Source: Amblyornis subalaris
Lineage: Eukaryota > Chordata > Aves > Passeriformes > Ptilonorhynchidae
Length of the DNA: 64,000 bases
Direction: 5' to 3'
NCBI GenBank assembly: GCA_018881555.1
Contig: JACAXG010000032.1
Location: 12,837-76,836 of the forward strand
Positions 35,601 to 45,103 of this stretch are shown here, in pieces. The notes beneath the pieces are model-generated. The model was not told the origin of the DNA. It ran no database searches and saw nothing but the letters and a program-made list of their open reading frames with translations. The first letter of the stretch is position 1, and every line of letters begins with the position of its first letter. The translations under genes were made by a program, and so were the position numbers.

Positions 35601-38600
35601 TAGAATCATTTACGCTGGAAAAGACCCCTAAGACCATCAAGTCCAACCAATAATTGATCAGTGGAGTAACTGGAAGGCTTTGGTTTTTCATGGGAGGTTT
35701 TTCACTGCATGCATGGTCCTCTCATGAAGGTCCTAAGCTTTGGTGACACAGGATAAAATGAAACAGCCAAGAAATAAATGTTTCTTGAAGGTCCAATACC
35801 AAATAATCAACAATATAAGGCAGCTACAAGACTCAGGCTAAAAATACTAAAGTAAAGGTATTGAAGGAGAGTACTGAGAGCTTTAAACTTACTAGTTATT
35901 TCTCTNGTGAAGGTGGATTGGTCTAGCTGGTACAATGAATCCAGAAACTGTGGCACAACTCTGTTTGAATGTGCAACCTGAGTGAAGCTTGCTGCTCCTG
36001 TTCTTACTGCATAGTTCACAAAAACACTTCCAGGGCTAAACAGATACAAAAACAGAGAAGCACCAGAATTAAATATCCTTGTATATTAGTGGTTTTCTGT
36101 GTTGTGGTGACCCATCTTGCATGGCTGGGAAGGCTCCACAGGGCTCCCCTGTGAAGGCTTCTCTTGGGACTCAAGGCTTCCTCTGGTATACAAGAAAGTT
36201 GTGCTACAGCTCTTCCCTAAGAACAAACACCTTTATGTGACATCTTCCTCGTCTGATGTTTATTTCTAGTAAACTTTCCTTAGAAAACCTAAAATACAGC
36301 TGGATTTAAATACGTGTGGACACCAGCAATGTCTCTTTTATCCAGTGTTGTATCCAGAGTCAATGTACTAATTCATCTTCCTCATGGCCTAGGAAATGAT
36401 GTTAGGTTTACTCGCATTCTTTTCCCCTTTTGGGTGGAGCTCAGTCTTTCCCATAAAAGGCGTTGATCCAGATGGAGAATGATTATGTTTCTTGGACTTC
36501 TGCACAGTGATGAATTTTACCCACAATCCTATTTCCATGCTCATAGTTGGGCTTTCTNTTGCAGGGATTATTCTGTTATTCAGTGTGTGTGTATACTGGG
36601 AGTGAGTTCTAGCCAGAGTGAATGTAGCTTTTGCTGACTCGTGTCTCCTTGAGACTGGACAGANAGATTCGTGTCTTCCAGGAAAAAATGAAATAATCTG
36701 CTTACCTGAAACCAGTCACTGTTGCTGATTCAAAGCCTGGTAAACACCTGTAGCTGGCATTAAACTGTAAACAAATACACATGACATGGNGTAAGTCCTC
36801 TGTGTATTACTCCANTGTGCTTAAAATAGGAAACTCTCCATTCCAGACTGATGTGAGGAAGGATGTAGCACATCTGATAGAACAGGCCTGGTGCTCTCCC
36901 CACTGTCATGGAATAAATTTCTGTTCATGGNTTCATTCCATGTGTGCCCACATGGATTTAAGCTAGGGCAAATAATGTGATTTTTTTTTCATGCTTTAGG
37001 TACAAAAGATCCCTAATACTTCCCAGTGTATTAAAATGAATGGGAATACTGTCATTTCCTCCAATTAAGTGAGCTTTGACTCAGTTGGTANCTCTCACTG
37101 CTGCACACTTCCCAGTTCCCCCCAGAGACACTGACAGGCCACCCTCTATCCCAGGCATTGGGGTAAACACCACATTTCTTAGGGGGCTCTCTACCTTCAG
37201 AGATGAAAANCTAAAATCATTACCGCTTTTTCAAGGTCTGCTTTGTATTTCTGGTATAACACAGAGGAAGAATCCCTGAGATCATCATGGAAGTCTGTGT
37301 CGAGTCTGACTGACATATTCATTACAATGGGCTCTCCCATACCGCAGGAGTCTGTAAGGAAAGACATAAAAATAAATGGAAAATAACCAAAACCAATGCT
37401 TATGAGGTGGTTTCTTAGTTTTTCTTCTAACTTAATCATCTTAGNATCATATAATGGTTTGGGTTGGAAGGGACATTTAAAGATCATCCAGTCCAANCCC
37501 CAAACTGGCCTTTAACACTTTTAGGGATGGAATATCCACAACTTTTCTGGACAACCTGCTCCAGTGTCTCACCACTCTGATCATAAAAAAATTCTTCCCA
37601 ATACCTAATCTAAATCTAGCTTCTTTCAGTTTAAAAGAATTACAACTCGTCAAGATTCATCTGTATAATAAGAAAGTTGGGATTCTTCTAATTTTGTATA
37701 TCTAATTTAGACCTGCCATCTGCTAGATATCTAGACTGCCTTTCCAGTTGATGCAAAGCTGTAGACACCTTTAGAAGATGAAATATTTAGAAGGTGACAG
37801 TTTTCCTGCAATAGTGGAATCGCTACATTGCTCTAGTTACAGAGAGTTTGAGTGAAAAGCTTTGATCAGAGATTTAATTTTTACATAGTGAAAGCTACAC
37901 AGGATGAATCTCCACCTTTGGTTCCCTTCAATGAATAGAAAAATCCTCAGTGACTTTGGGAGGGTAATATTGTGAGTGGATACTCATCAATGAGTACAAA
38001 ACAATATAAAATGCTTAGAGAGGTACTGCAGTTTTCTGTGCTGGGCTCTTTTAAGGACATGTCCATACTGTGCAGGGGAGTAGCTCTGGACCCCGGGGCC
38101 TGGACTTCTAAGGGGTGTGTAACTTCCACATGGAACAGCTACTAGCATTTGGGCAATACTCTCGGGCACAGGGTGTGACTCTTGGGGATGGTCCTGTGCA
38201 GGGCCAGGAGATGACCTTGTGGGTCCCTTCCAACTCAGCTTATTCTGTTATTCTGTCATTCTGTGATTAAGTTCCTCTGTTAAAAATCTGAGGAGATGAA
38301 ACTTTCTTTGCTCAGCGAAAGCTGAAAGTTCCAAAGCAGCATAGGAGTGACTCCAGGAGTTGGGGCTCCNAATGCAACTAAATATCTGAAAGTGCTTGGG
38401 TCAAGGTTGGCCCATATCACAGAGGAAGGAGCTCTAGACCATCTCTGCAGACTTTCCACATTCACAGACAGTGTGGTAGCCAGCTCAGTCCTGACATGCT
38501 GTTCTATCACACCTTTTATCACTGTTCTGACTTCTAACCAGCATATGAGCTGCACAGCCATGAAGTTCAGCACTGTGTGTCCTTACCTTCAGTCTGGGGC

Positions 38601-41600
38601 TCACAGTAAGGTCCATAGAAAGGCATTTTCTGCATGTAGCCACAGGGCAGGGCCGATTCCAGGCTGAGAGAAGGGCAGGGCATCACATCATTGCACACCG
38701 TGCTTGGCCAGGCATATCCGTTTTCACAGAAACAGCAGCTGCTGTTCTCACCACTGGGCCGGCAGACTGGTGTCAGACAGACAGAGAAATACCATGAGAA
38801 TGGTAAACGGAGCATAAATATTGCATGATGAATATTTACCTTTCTATATCTTCGTCACAGTGATCTCAAAATATTGCCCTTCTTGTGAGTTCGCTTGAAA
38901 GATACCAAATGATCTGATGCCTTGCAAATCTTACTCTACTAACTGTAAATGACTAACCAGAAATGGGAACCAGACTGGTACAGGGATAAGTCTGATCAAT
39001 TACTTTGAAGTGACTGAATGGAGATGTGAAGCCTGATCCTAGAAATTTACCTGGCACACTGGCCACGGTCCCATCATACTTTTCAGACTGGATATTTTTA
39101 TGTCACCTGGGCTGAAAGCAAATGTATANGCTTTTGAAGATTGTAAGAGCAAAGTCATTCAGAGTCCCAGTGGCTACTGAGGTGTTGTGTTGTTCTGACT
39201 GTGTCCTGACAGATGCTGTGCAAGAGATGGTAACATTACCACAAAGTGCTGTAAAGCACTGAAAAGAAGAAACCAACCAAAAAAACCCCCAACAAAACAC
39301 TTCACTGTAACTTTTTCTGCTCTTAAGGTGTCATTGGCAAGGTAAGATATTAACAAAATGATTTTCACACATTACATGTGACCCTGGAGGCCTTTGGAAG
39401 ATCCATTTGCATGTTGTTTTGGGAACTGTGGAACGCTTCCTTTCACTGCTTCATGGGCCAGCGATAAGGAGGTATCAAATCTCCTCTGCTGTTGTAAATG
39501 CTTGCTGTGTTTGTGTATCTTCCACTGTATTATTCAGATGTGATGTTGCACAACCACAACTCGTGTAATAAAACCTGTCTGATATCTGGCCCTGTAAGAA
39601 TACGTTAAGTGAGTTCTATCAGGAAAATCTTCATCTCGTGCAGCCAGTCTCTGTCAGGGTCAGAGTACAGCCTCTTACAGCCATTTACNTTCCAGATACA
39701 GGAGGAGGGAAGTAAACAGTCTGATAACTGCTGTCACAGCTTCCTGAAACTTGAAAGTAACTCAGACTGCTTGTGGGCCAAACTGGAGCAAAATCCTTTG
39801 GCTCAGGCTTCCTCCNGCTTTGTCCCTTCCTTAGGAAAAGAAAAGCATTCAGAGCTGTTCCTAACGCCAACATTATATAAGGAGGAGTGGTAAGACACAG
39901 AAAACATTCTGTTGTGGGCTATAGTTCAGTCTTGCTGGCTCTTTCAGCAGGCAGCAGAGGTGGTTCAGTTTTATTGATTTCTCAGCATTATGGCTTGTAA
40001 AAGTGGNAGATATCAAATGCTGACAAAAAACCACATTATCCAGAATATAAAAATCGATAACCAACCCACCTGTTGTAATGCTGATGTTTGAAACTGTGAT
40101 TTGTACATTAGAAATATTTATTGGAACTGAAAGATTGATGTTTTTGAAATAGTCTTTGATTGGCTCCAGATAAGATGAATCCTTCAGGCTTACTTCAATG
40201 TCAACAGTGTACTCCGGAAGGGGGAGGTCAAGAATAAGCACTGAAAGAGAAACAGAATGAGACTGCAAGGCTGTGTTTGAGGGTAAATCACATACTGATG
40301 GGCTCTTTGTTGCTATGTAGCTTAGTGGGGCACTCTGCTTAGGGAATCTTCTTGCTTCCCACTNAGCAGATATTCTGCCTGTTCTATCTGCTGCTTGTCT
40401 GACAAAAGCCAGATTTCTTTGGTTTTGGAGCAATAGGAAGTTGATATAAATGGCATAATATATACATAGATATATATTCTCATCCCTTCTCTCCTTAGAG
40501 TCAGTAAGTGGATGGATTGTAAAACATAGACCGAGGNCATAGAGGATTGTCTTGTCTTTATCTCATCCCGTGACTTTTCTCACTTTATCCTTCTGATTCT
40601 GTTCCCCATCCCACTGAGGGAGAGTAAGCGAGAGGCACTGTGGTGCTTAGCTGGGATTAAACCACAACCACACCTCCCCCCTGATGTTCCCAGTTCAGTA
40701 CATCAAGAGATGCTGTCCCTAATAGTGATTTCACCCTTGGCTTAGTAGAACCGTGCTCTGTCACCATACAATTGTGTACGTACTGTTTCGTTTCTGCCTT
40801 TGCATCTCTGGATGGAAGCTTTCCTGTCCTAGTGTGCTGTCAATCTGTGGGGGGGAAAATAAAGAGGGTGAAGGTCTGTGAGAAAAACAAAGTGAAACTG
40901 TAGCTGGTGAAAGAAATTAGGGAAGAAAATACTGACACTGATAATTTTTTCACACTAATCTTGACCTCACCTCTCCAACCTCCCACCCCATCTCCCTCTT
41001 TAAACAGAAAATTTCTATCTTCCAAGCAGGGAAGGGTTAAACACCAGCTGAGGGATGTACTGAGTTTGCAGATGCCTCTTTGCATATCCCTGCAAGGCAA
41101 CTGTCCCCGCTTAGGAGGATTTTTGGGTCTGAGCTGCAAGGTCTCTGTGGGGCTGATGCAGTGCCCTTAGTCCTGGGCCAGCTTTGTGAACCACTTGGGA
41201 AACGTGGCTGCTCAGCCTTTGAAACCAGAAACTGGACTCTGATCACCCTTTGCTTTCCTCTTTGCTCTGAGCTCCCACCTCTGCAGCAGCAGAGCCAGCC
41301 TGAGCAGAAGAAAGGGGATTGAAGAACCTTGGCTCCAGCTCAGTTTCCAGGTCAGCTATTTTGGGGCCATCAGTAACACACAGCTGACCAGGGCAGGGGT
41401 GGCACCATTTCACTATAACTGGGCTTACACAGGCTGCAGCCAAGTGAGACTGGGACCATCTTATCTTTTTTTAATCGTGCTCTAAAAATACATTGGCACC
41501 ACTGTTAGCAAGAAAGGCTAAAGAACGAGAAAAGACGCAGGCAGGAAATTTGCAGCTTTGCCAGTTTCTTGGTTCCTACTGAAACCTTTATTTACAGAAA

Positions 41601-43063
41601 GGGTGAATAGCTTGGCAACTCTTAAGTCATCTCTTTACATAAAGGAACCATCTGGTGTGTGATTAGACTGGGTTTCGTATCACAGCTGTGCTGGGGTGAG
41701 GATCCCAAGGCATGCTGGTGTTTTTTGCACTGCTGGGATGTTACCCTCCTGTTAGAGGTTGGCTGCAAGAGTTACAGAAGGTGCACTGTGACCCAAGTCT
41801 TCCNCCAGGTTTGGACTCAGTGGTTTCCTTTTTCAATTATTCTCCCAAACAACTGCGGGGTATTGCTAAATACTTCACATATTTCACACGATTAAGTAGT
41901 GACTCATCTGCAGGCTGCACCAGGGATCAATGGTGCTAAAAAGAGAGGTGTTGCTTTTTTCGTGAAAACTCCCAAGTGCTGAGATGGAGACTGCTTGAAA
42001 AAACAGACCAAACAAGCTATTTGGTCACTGCTGGACATCTGCTGAAGCNCAGGTGAGGCTGCTGGGACCAGGTATACCTTGGTTTGCCAAGACAGGGGAT
42101 AGTGTTAGAAAGAGCTTAAGGAGTTTCCNCTTTCCTCTTCACATTTCCTTTCCTTTTTTTCAACTTGCTCAAAGAAGCAGGTTCATCACTCGCTCACAAT
42201 GGAGAAGACNAAAGAAGTATTTTCTGATCTAATCATAATTGAGATGACCAAGAGTTGGTAGATTTGTGGACTAGTTTTCTTTACTGGACTATATTAACTT
42301 CCATTTGGTCAGACCCTTGGTTTCTCAGTTGCTTTTTTTGTCCTTTTTGTTAGGGACTATCTGTGCAGAAATAAGAAACCCATATACAGNATGAAGCACA
42401 AAATGGCTTTTCATAATTCACACTATTGATGAANCCAAAGACGTCTGTGAGGATCACTTAAAAAGTGGGAAACTGAAGTAAAATCTCAGTCCATGGGCAA
42501 CATCTAAATATAAATCACTCAGGAGGGGTGTTTTGGTCCTGTGCACTTGTCCTACTGCCTACGGTGGNGAGACTCCTGTCACCTACCTGTAAACATGTCA
42601 CTTCTAGATGAGATATATTTGGTTCCTCTCTTATAGGATGGGTGAATTCCATCCAGGGGCAGTGCCCACATGACTGCTGCCTAGGCTTAGCTCCAGGGAC
42701 AGCATTGAAACCCCTTGCAGACCAATACAGGTGAGAAACCAGAAGTGTTTTTTTCAGTGCCTTCTGGGGAGGCTTTAAGACTGGGATGCAAGAAGAGCCC
42801 AGTTCCTGGGTTTCTCCATCNCTTTTACACAGTCTGGGTTCAGATTCCCCACCTGGTCTTATTCTGACTTTCTCCAAGGTTTTGTGGATGTAAAGGAGAG
42901 CATCAGGGTGCTACAAGCAGAGACCCAATGAAAGCCAATCGGGCTGGGGAAGGATACTCACTACATATGGGAATGGATAGAAGTTTGAGTCCTGTAGTGT
43001 CTGGCAGGAGGCTGAGACCAGCAGGAACAGGCAGTGGAGACCTGCAGTGACTGGGGCTGACAT
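20618..43063 (-). CDS. ADGRF5: Adhesion G protein-coupled receptor F5 (GPR116)
   Basis: Large adhesion GPCR. Coding exons from the start: 42962-43063, [42587-42680 candidate], 40070-40240, 38587-38766, 37224-37351, 36706-36764, 35893-36035, 34820-35026, 32650-32886, 31138-31302, 30792-31010, 30314-30532, 28943-29095, 27512-27708, 26733-26912, 24632-26002, 23634-23675, 23476-23535, 21533-21617, 20618-20697. With the candidate exon the frame closes at 4092 nt, about 1363 residues (human 1346). Order: signal peptide, N-terminal segment, Cys-rich segment, SEA domain, Ig-like domains, GAIN domain with GPS cut at HL/T, seven helices, and a Ser/Thr-rich tail ending SLLN. The Ig modules and SEA domain separate it from ADGRF1. 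In mammals it limits lung surfactant and acts in endothelium. Only the N-terminal exon joining is uncertain. Confidence 0.94.
21533..21617 (-). CDS. ADGRF5: ADGRF5 exon: cytoplasmic tail
   Basis: Encodes SSSLILVTPMLAMSYPFSRT and FNNLCGKT plus one base, parallel to STSLGSSTPVFSMSSPISRR...FNNLFGKT of human. CTTACAG acceptor, GTATGT donor. Confidence 0.92.
22360..22765 (+). repeat. CR1 LINE fragment
   Basis: Contains CR1-type phrases: TCCTGTCTCTGGGGAGGAAC, TGGAGACTGTCTGACTGGAA, AACTTTTTCACGGTGAGGGT, and an end GAGGGTACTTTCCAACTTCA. Lies antisense inside an ADGRF5 intron. Confidence 0.85.
23010..23095 (+). repeat. CR1 LINE 3' end
   Basis: GATGATCTTTAAGGTCCCTT then CCAACCCAAACCATTCTAAG is the CR1 3' terminus, only about 250 bases after the previous CR1 piece. 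Confidence 0.8.
23476..23535 (-). CDS. ADGRF5: ADGRF5 exon: helix 8 and proximal tail
   Basis: A 60-nt exon encoding IQEALLKRN, then SSKWSSQQSK (human VQEALLNKFSLSRWSSQHSK). The donor is GTTAGA. The N at 23507 hides one residue. Confidence 0.92.
23634..23675 (-). CDS. ADGRF5: ADGRF5 exon: end of helix 7
   Basis: A 42-nt exon encoding GLFILVFGTLWDKK, matching GLFILLFGCLWD of human. TAG acceptor, GTAAGG donor, phase 0 at both ends. Confidence 0.95.
24632..26002 (-). CDS. ADGRF5: ADGRF5 main exon: GAIN core, GPS and helices 1-7
   Basis: One 1371-nt exon (457 codons, phase 0 at both ends). It begins NFLSTVDLIVDD, runs through the GAIN beta subdomain, then the GPS with CVFWNF, the W and C pattern and CSCNHLTSFSILMS. 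The cut falls between Leu (25426-25424) and Thr (25423-25421), and the following TSFSILMS is the tethered agonist. The seven-helix bundle follows (YMRHVCILNIATSLL, FFIHLFYLCVFFWMLSLGL, QKAVAFCLGYVCPF, CWLNW, LTPLLGLTWGFGLA, LLNALQ). The Ns at 24851 (ACN, silent) and 25637 (TAN) are third positions. Confidence 0.97.
26733..26912 (-). CDS. ADGRF5: ADGRF5 exon: GAIN domain, first part
   Basis: Exactly 60 codons (SLVNSPEAKANLPTYLAELK through NLGAIVTILDMVSSIPVEAE to TIQ), an alpha-helical GAIN subdomain A, phase 0 at both ends. Confidence 0.93.
27512..27708 (-). CDS. ADGRF5: ADGRF5 exon: Cys-rich segment at the GAIN start
   Basis: Encodes GEKVSCSDKLGIGAERATLI, KPCCELNNP, TTYKCINSSWKVARNDCLSG and PVNDLLSSAE. 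Matches GENITCQDPVIGVGEPG...ITYKCVGSQWEEKRNDCIS in human. Confidence 0.93.
28943..29095 (-). CDS. ADGRF5: ADGRF5 exon: linker before the GAIN domain
   Basis: Encodes a basic start, then CYMYNHTEKECSKEKEF, AFCRF and IRLRLVP. The spacing of Cys residues fits human CYKHNF...WCSKTVDVCCHF...LNLVP. CACACAG acceptor, GTAAG donor, phase 1. Confidence 0.82.
30314..30532 (-). CDS. ADGRF5: ADGRF5 exon: end of third Ig domain and Cys-rich linker
   Basis: Begins TYICTFSQKYLESSA (last Ig strands), then QCGEPHALECCISARTVRDY and TVTFVVQQNEFQV. The CC pair aligns with HHIKCCIEEDGDYKVTF in human. The N at 30482 alters a first codon position. Confidence 0.92.
30792..31010 (-). CDS. ADGRF5: ADGRF5 exon: third Ig-like domain
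   Basis: Encodes ANVTISPSTNSAVSEGYPFN then VTCESDVSNYDSISW and SVLTVKSASQDWRG, strongly parallel to the CISDVSNYDEVYW and SVLTVKTSTREWNG stretches of human ADGRF5. The Ns fall at 30994 (silent TCN) and none elsewhere in the exon. Confidence 0.94.
31138..31302 (-). CDS. ADGRF5: ADGRF5 exon: second Ig-like domain, end
   Basis: Encodes GMSILSGNCTEYLLNINESL, then TTYTCELETGHGARRARSTR, matching VIYTCEFISAYGARGSANIK of human. CCTCTAG acceptor, GTGAGG donor. Confidence 0.92.
32650..32886 (-). CDS. ADGRF5: ADGRF5 exon: end of first and start of second Ig-like domain
   Basis: Starts PYRCLFTTSS (final strands of Ig 1) and continues FDVTCNSPEVQTNGFALSCC to FSWKVNGTINIT (start of Ig 2). The CC pair matches SLNCC in human. 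Confidence 0.92.
33341..34095 (-). repeat. CR1 LINE, long 3' fragment
   Basis: Read on plus it begins TCACAGAATCACAGAATATG then TGAGCTGGAAGGAACC, the reverse of a CR1 3' end, and continues through CTGGGGAGCCTGTTCCAGTT and CCCCTCAGTCTCCTTAAGGC to AGCAGAGCTCCAAACTTCCC. About 750 bases, the longest CR1 copy here, in the same orientation as ADGRF5. Confidence 0.92.
34820..35026 (-). CDS. ADGRF5: ADGRF5 exon: first Ig-like domain
   Basis: Encodes NETKFTVKPLNIFEGDTVTL then TCE, the WYH core and LKITNSTTKDSG, an Ig domain up to the residue before the second Cys strand. The donor is GTATGA; the DSG joins PYRC of the next exon to complete the D-x-G-x-Y-x-C motif. Confidence 0.93.
35598..35685 (-). 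repeat. CR1 LINE 3' end
   Basis: TAGAATCATTTACGCTGGAA then AAGACCCCTAAGACCATCAA and GTCCAACC are the reverse of a CR1 3' end, in the intron after the SEA exons. Confidence 0.75.
35893..36035 (-). CDS. ADGRF5: ADGRF5 exon: SEA domain with self-cleavage site
   Basis: Encodes SPGSVFVNYAVRTGA through LYQLDQSTFTREIT. The GSVFV core corresponds to the SEA autoproteolysis site (GSVVV in human), where the chain breaks between Gly and Ser. The N at 35906 is silent (ACN, Thr). Confidence 0.92.
36706..36764 (-). CDS. ADGRF5: ADGRF5 exon: SEA domain, middle part
   Basis: A short 59-nt exon encoding FNASYRCLPGFESATVTGF, matching GYGILPGFKGVTVTGF of human. TTTACAG acceptor, GTAAGC donor. Confidence 0.88.
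37224..37351 (-). CDS. ADGRF5: ADGRF5 exon: SEA domain, first part
   Basis: Encodes MNMSVRLDTDFHDDLRDSSS and YKADLEKA, matching the start of the SEA domain (RVRLNVGFQEDL in human). Ends in phase 0 at GTAATG. Confidence 0.92.
37441..37655 (-). repeat. CR1 LINE 3' fragment
   Basis: ATAATGGTTTGGGTTGGAAG then GGACATTTAAAGATCATCCA, GACAACCTGCTCCAGTGTCT and AAATTCTTCCCAATACC are CR1 minus-strand phrases, about 90 bases upstream of the SEA exon 37224-37351. Confidence 0.88.
38150..38275 (+). repeat. CR1 LINE 3' end with terminal octamer repeats
   Basis: GGATGGTCCTGTGCAGGGCC then GGGTCCCTTCCAACTCAGC, followed by ATTCTGTT, ATTCTGTC, ATTCTGTG. These terminal octamers are the CR1 3' hallmark. Same subfamily as 51400-51522. 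Confidence 0.88.
38587..38766 (-). CDS. ADGRF5: ADGRF5 exon: Cys-rich segment
   Basis: Encodes VCRPSGENSSCCFCENGYAW, then a run with paired Cys ending GPYCEPQTE. Parallel to the VCRPAGN...CETGYGWP region of human ADGRF5, an EGF-like module before the SEA domain. Confidence 0.92.
40070..40240 (-). CDS. ADGRF5: ADGRF5 exon: N-terminal extracellular segment
   Basis: Encodes LPEYTVDIEVSLKDSSYLEP and further to VSNISITT, matching the EEYTVNIEISFENASFLDP region of the human protein. Several N-glycosylation sequons (NLS, NIS) are present. CTTTCAG acceptor, GTGGGT donor. Confidence 0.9.
40540..40675 (+). mobile_element. Endogenous retrovirus LTR fragment (3' end)
   Basis: TCTCATCCCGTGACTTTTCT then TTCTGTTCCCCATCCCACTG, GAGAGTAAGCGAGAGGCACT and a GGGATTAAACCACAAC end resemble the 3' part of a common avian ERV LTR. 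No viral coding region is seen. Identified from memory of the family pattern. Confidence 0.5.
42587..42680 (-). CDS. ADGRF5: Candidate ADGRF5 second coding exon
   Basis: A 94-nt open stretch between a CCTAG acceptor and a GTAGGT donor. It starts in phase 0 and ends in phase 1, exactly what is needed to join the exons at 42962-43063 and 40070-40240. It encodes a short basic segment (GIHPSYKRG). The acceptor has a poor pyrimidine tract, and the RQKR-like site of human is not clearly present. It could be wrong; some exon of length 3n+1 must lie between 40241 and 42961. Confidence 0.25.
42962..43063 (-). CDS. ADGRF5: ADGRF5 first coding exon: signal peptide
   Basis: Begins with ATG at 43063-43061 (A at -3) and encodes 34 residues with a hydrophobic core (LHCLFLLVSASC) typical of a signal peptide. 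It ends at a strong GTGAGT donor in phase 0. The exon starts at 43089 after TTTTCAG, so 26 bases of 5' UTR belong to it. Position and length fit the family, but sequence similarity is weak. Confidence 0.6.
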
Positions 43064-43089
43064 TTTGCCCGGTGAATTTCCTGTGCAGC
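43064..43089 (-). other. ADGRF5: ADGRF5 5' UTR part of first coding exon
   Basis: 26 bases between a TTTTCAG acceptor and the ATG. The acceptor implies at least one further non-coding exon upstream, at higher coordinates, which I cannot locate. Confidence 0.45.
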
Positions 43090-44989
43090 CTGAAAAGACA
43101 ATGAAGCAAAAGGACCAGGGAATTTTCATCTGACTCACACGGTAGGAAATACCAGCCCACTGCACTAAAACAGTGTGTTNTGACTCCTTCAGCAACTCTG
43201 CCTGTTCACTTCATCCAACAAAGGGTATGGAACAAGGCCTGTAATTATTCCTCTGCCATCAGGCTCTTTCCCCCATTTCTCCTTTTTTTCATGTCAGCTG
43301 TACCTACNCAAAGTAGGAGAAAGAAATCGCTTGGAGAAGGCAGAGTCCTAAGCAGATTCCTAACAGGAACAAATGAAGTGCTGGAAACCTGCCACAAGAA
43401 AAGTTGACTTTGGATCTTCAAATATCCCTCACAGTGGTACTTGGGAAATGCACANCCAGGAGATGAGGGAACAGTTAGGAATGTTCCTATAAGTTAGGGC
43501 CTGTCCTGTTGCAGCCAGGAGAGCTCTGCTACCAACTGTATCCCACTCTGGACAGGGTTGTAGCCACACTATGGGCTCAGTTAGGGATTTCTGTGTGTTT
43601 GTTACCCCCTGGCTAGCAATGGACACAATGAAGAGTGGTATCTCCTGGAAAAAATCCCTGTTANCTTGAGGTTTTACTACACTTCTCCATTGATTGCACT
43701 GAAATTAACAAATAATTAAACTAGAATCTATGAACAATGACACANCAGAATATAATGTGGAGTCTGAAATCAAACCCTCCCCCCCCGATAACATTTTCCA
43801 GCTCATTAATACCTCAGGTAATTTANTCACACCNTAGATTTGATGATGAAACNTAAAGGGAGAGGTAAAACATTCAGNGACCTTTANAACAAGTGCTGAC
43901 ACATGTATGCAACCAAAGGGAANAGAGAAAGGGAGGTGAAGAATACATAAAAATTACATATTTTGCTATGAATATGGACTTTCTGGTTATTCCTAACAAA
44001 GCACTTTCCTAGCTCTGGAATTAATGGCCACTAGAGAGCTACAGAAAAGGGCAGAACCCAGGCAGATTGCAAAAATCATTTTAAGAAAGAGAAGCACTGA
44101 GGAAAGACTGAGCATGGGACTGAACAGCACCTGAGTGGACAACACCAGCCTGATTAAAATCATGAACTTTTGTAAAATTACAATCTTTTTGCATTGAAAA
44201 GGCTGTTCATCCAAACTCAGGCTTTGAATCACGAGGGGAAAGCAGAAAAATCAGCACCTCCTGAGACAATAATGAACACTGCCAGTGATTGCCTATTGAC
44301 AATATCACATATCAGAGCTGGTGCTCCCAAGCAGGCAGGGGGCTTTGCTGGGACTTTCCTGCTCAGAAGAGCCCATGACAGAAAATTCCAATATGAACAT
44401 GATCTTTGGTCTCACCTCGTGAACTGAAGGAGGATGGCAATGAATTTATAGCCAAGCGTGTACTTGATGTCACCAACGTGGGTGTCCAGCTGGGATTTGT
44501 CAGGATTTGTCACCAAATGCAGTTCTTAGAGAGATCCATCGGGACTGAGACTTCACCTGGATACTGACCTGGTTAAAAGACAGGAGATGAAAGTAGGAAT
44601 ACATTGTTTTCTTTTCCAATAGAGAGATGTCATCACCAGAGCTCTGCAGGAACGTGGTGTAAGCCTGTATCTTACCCTCTGTTCTCAAGTGATGTGGAAA
44701 AGGCAGTGATACAACAGCATGGAAAAGTTTACATGATTGAGACCAACAAAAGCAAGTCTGCCTGTGAAAAATCTTCATTGGGGTCACAGGAGACTGAGTG
44801 ATTCAGTCATGAAATTCAGCACTGGTAAGTGTAAGGTAGAAAGAAATTATCATGACAGTATGTATTCTGTGATGGACTCTGAACTATTACCACTCAGAAA
44901 TGGGGTCTGAAGAAACGCCAACTGAATTCTGAGATGCAATTAAAAATAAAAAGTTAATTTTAAGATATTTTAGGATAGCAACCGAGGGA

Positions 44990-45103
44990 AAACCAAAAAA
45001 GAAAACAAAAACCCCAACCCAACATAAACAAAACAAAACCAAAACAAAAGCAAAGCATAACAAAATAGAATAAGCAAATAAAGGGGAAAAAAAGGAGAAA
45101 ACT
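44990..45103 (+). repeat. A-rich low-complexity stretch
   Basis: Mostly A with C interruptions (repeated CAAAAC and AAACAAAA patterns). No target-site duplication or retroposon body was identified next to it. Confidence 0.7.

Larger units (their letters stand above)
35027..42961 (-). other. ADGRF5: ADGRF5 introns in the N-terminal half
   Basis: Introns 35027-35892, 36036-36705, 36765-37223, 37352-38586, 38767-40069 and 40241-42961. Besides CR1 and LTR fragments and an A/C-rich run at about 39271-39300, nothing is recognised except the candidate exon at 42587-42680. Confidence 0.55.

Noticed and set aside
40840..41139. Minus-strand open stretch followed by a GTGAGG donor, considered as the missing ADGRF5 N-terminal exon
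   Set aside because: The encoded residues show no similarity to the expected region, and no convincing acceptor in the right phase was found.
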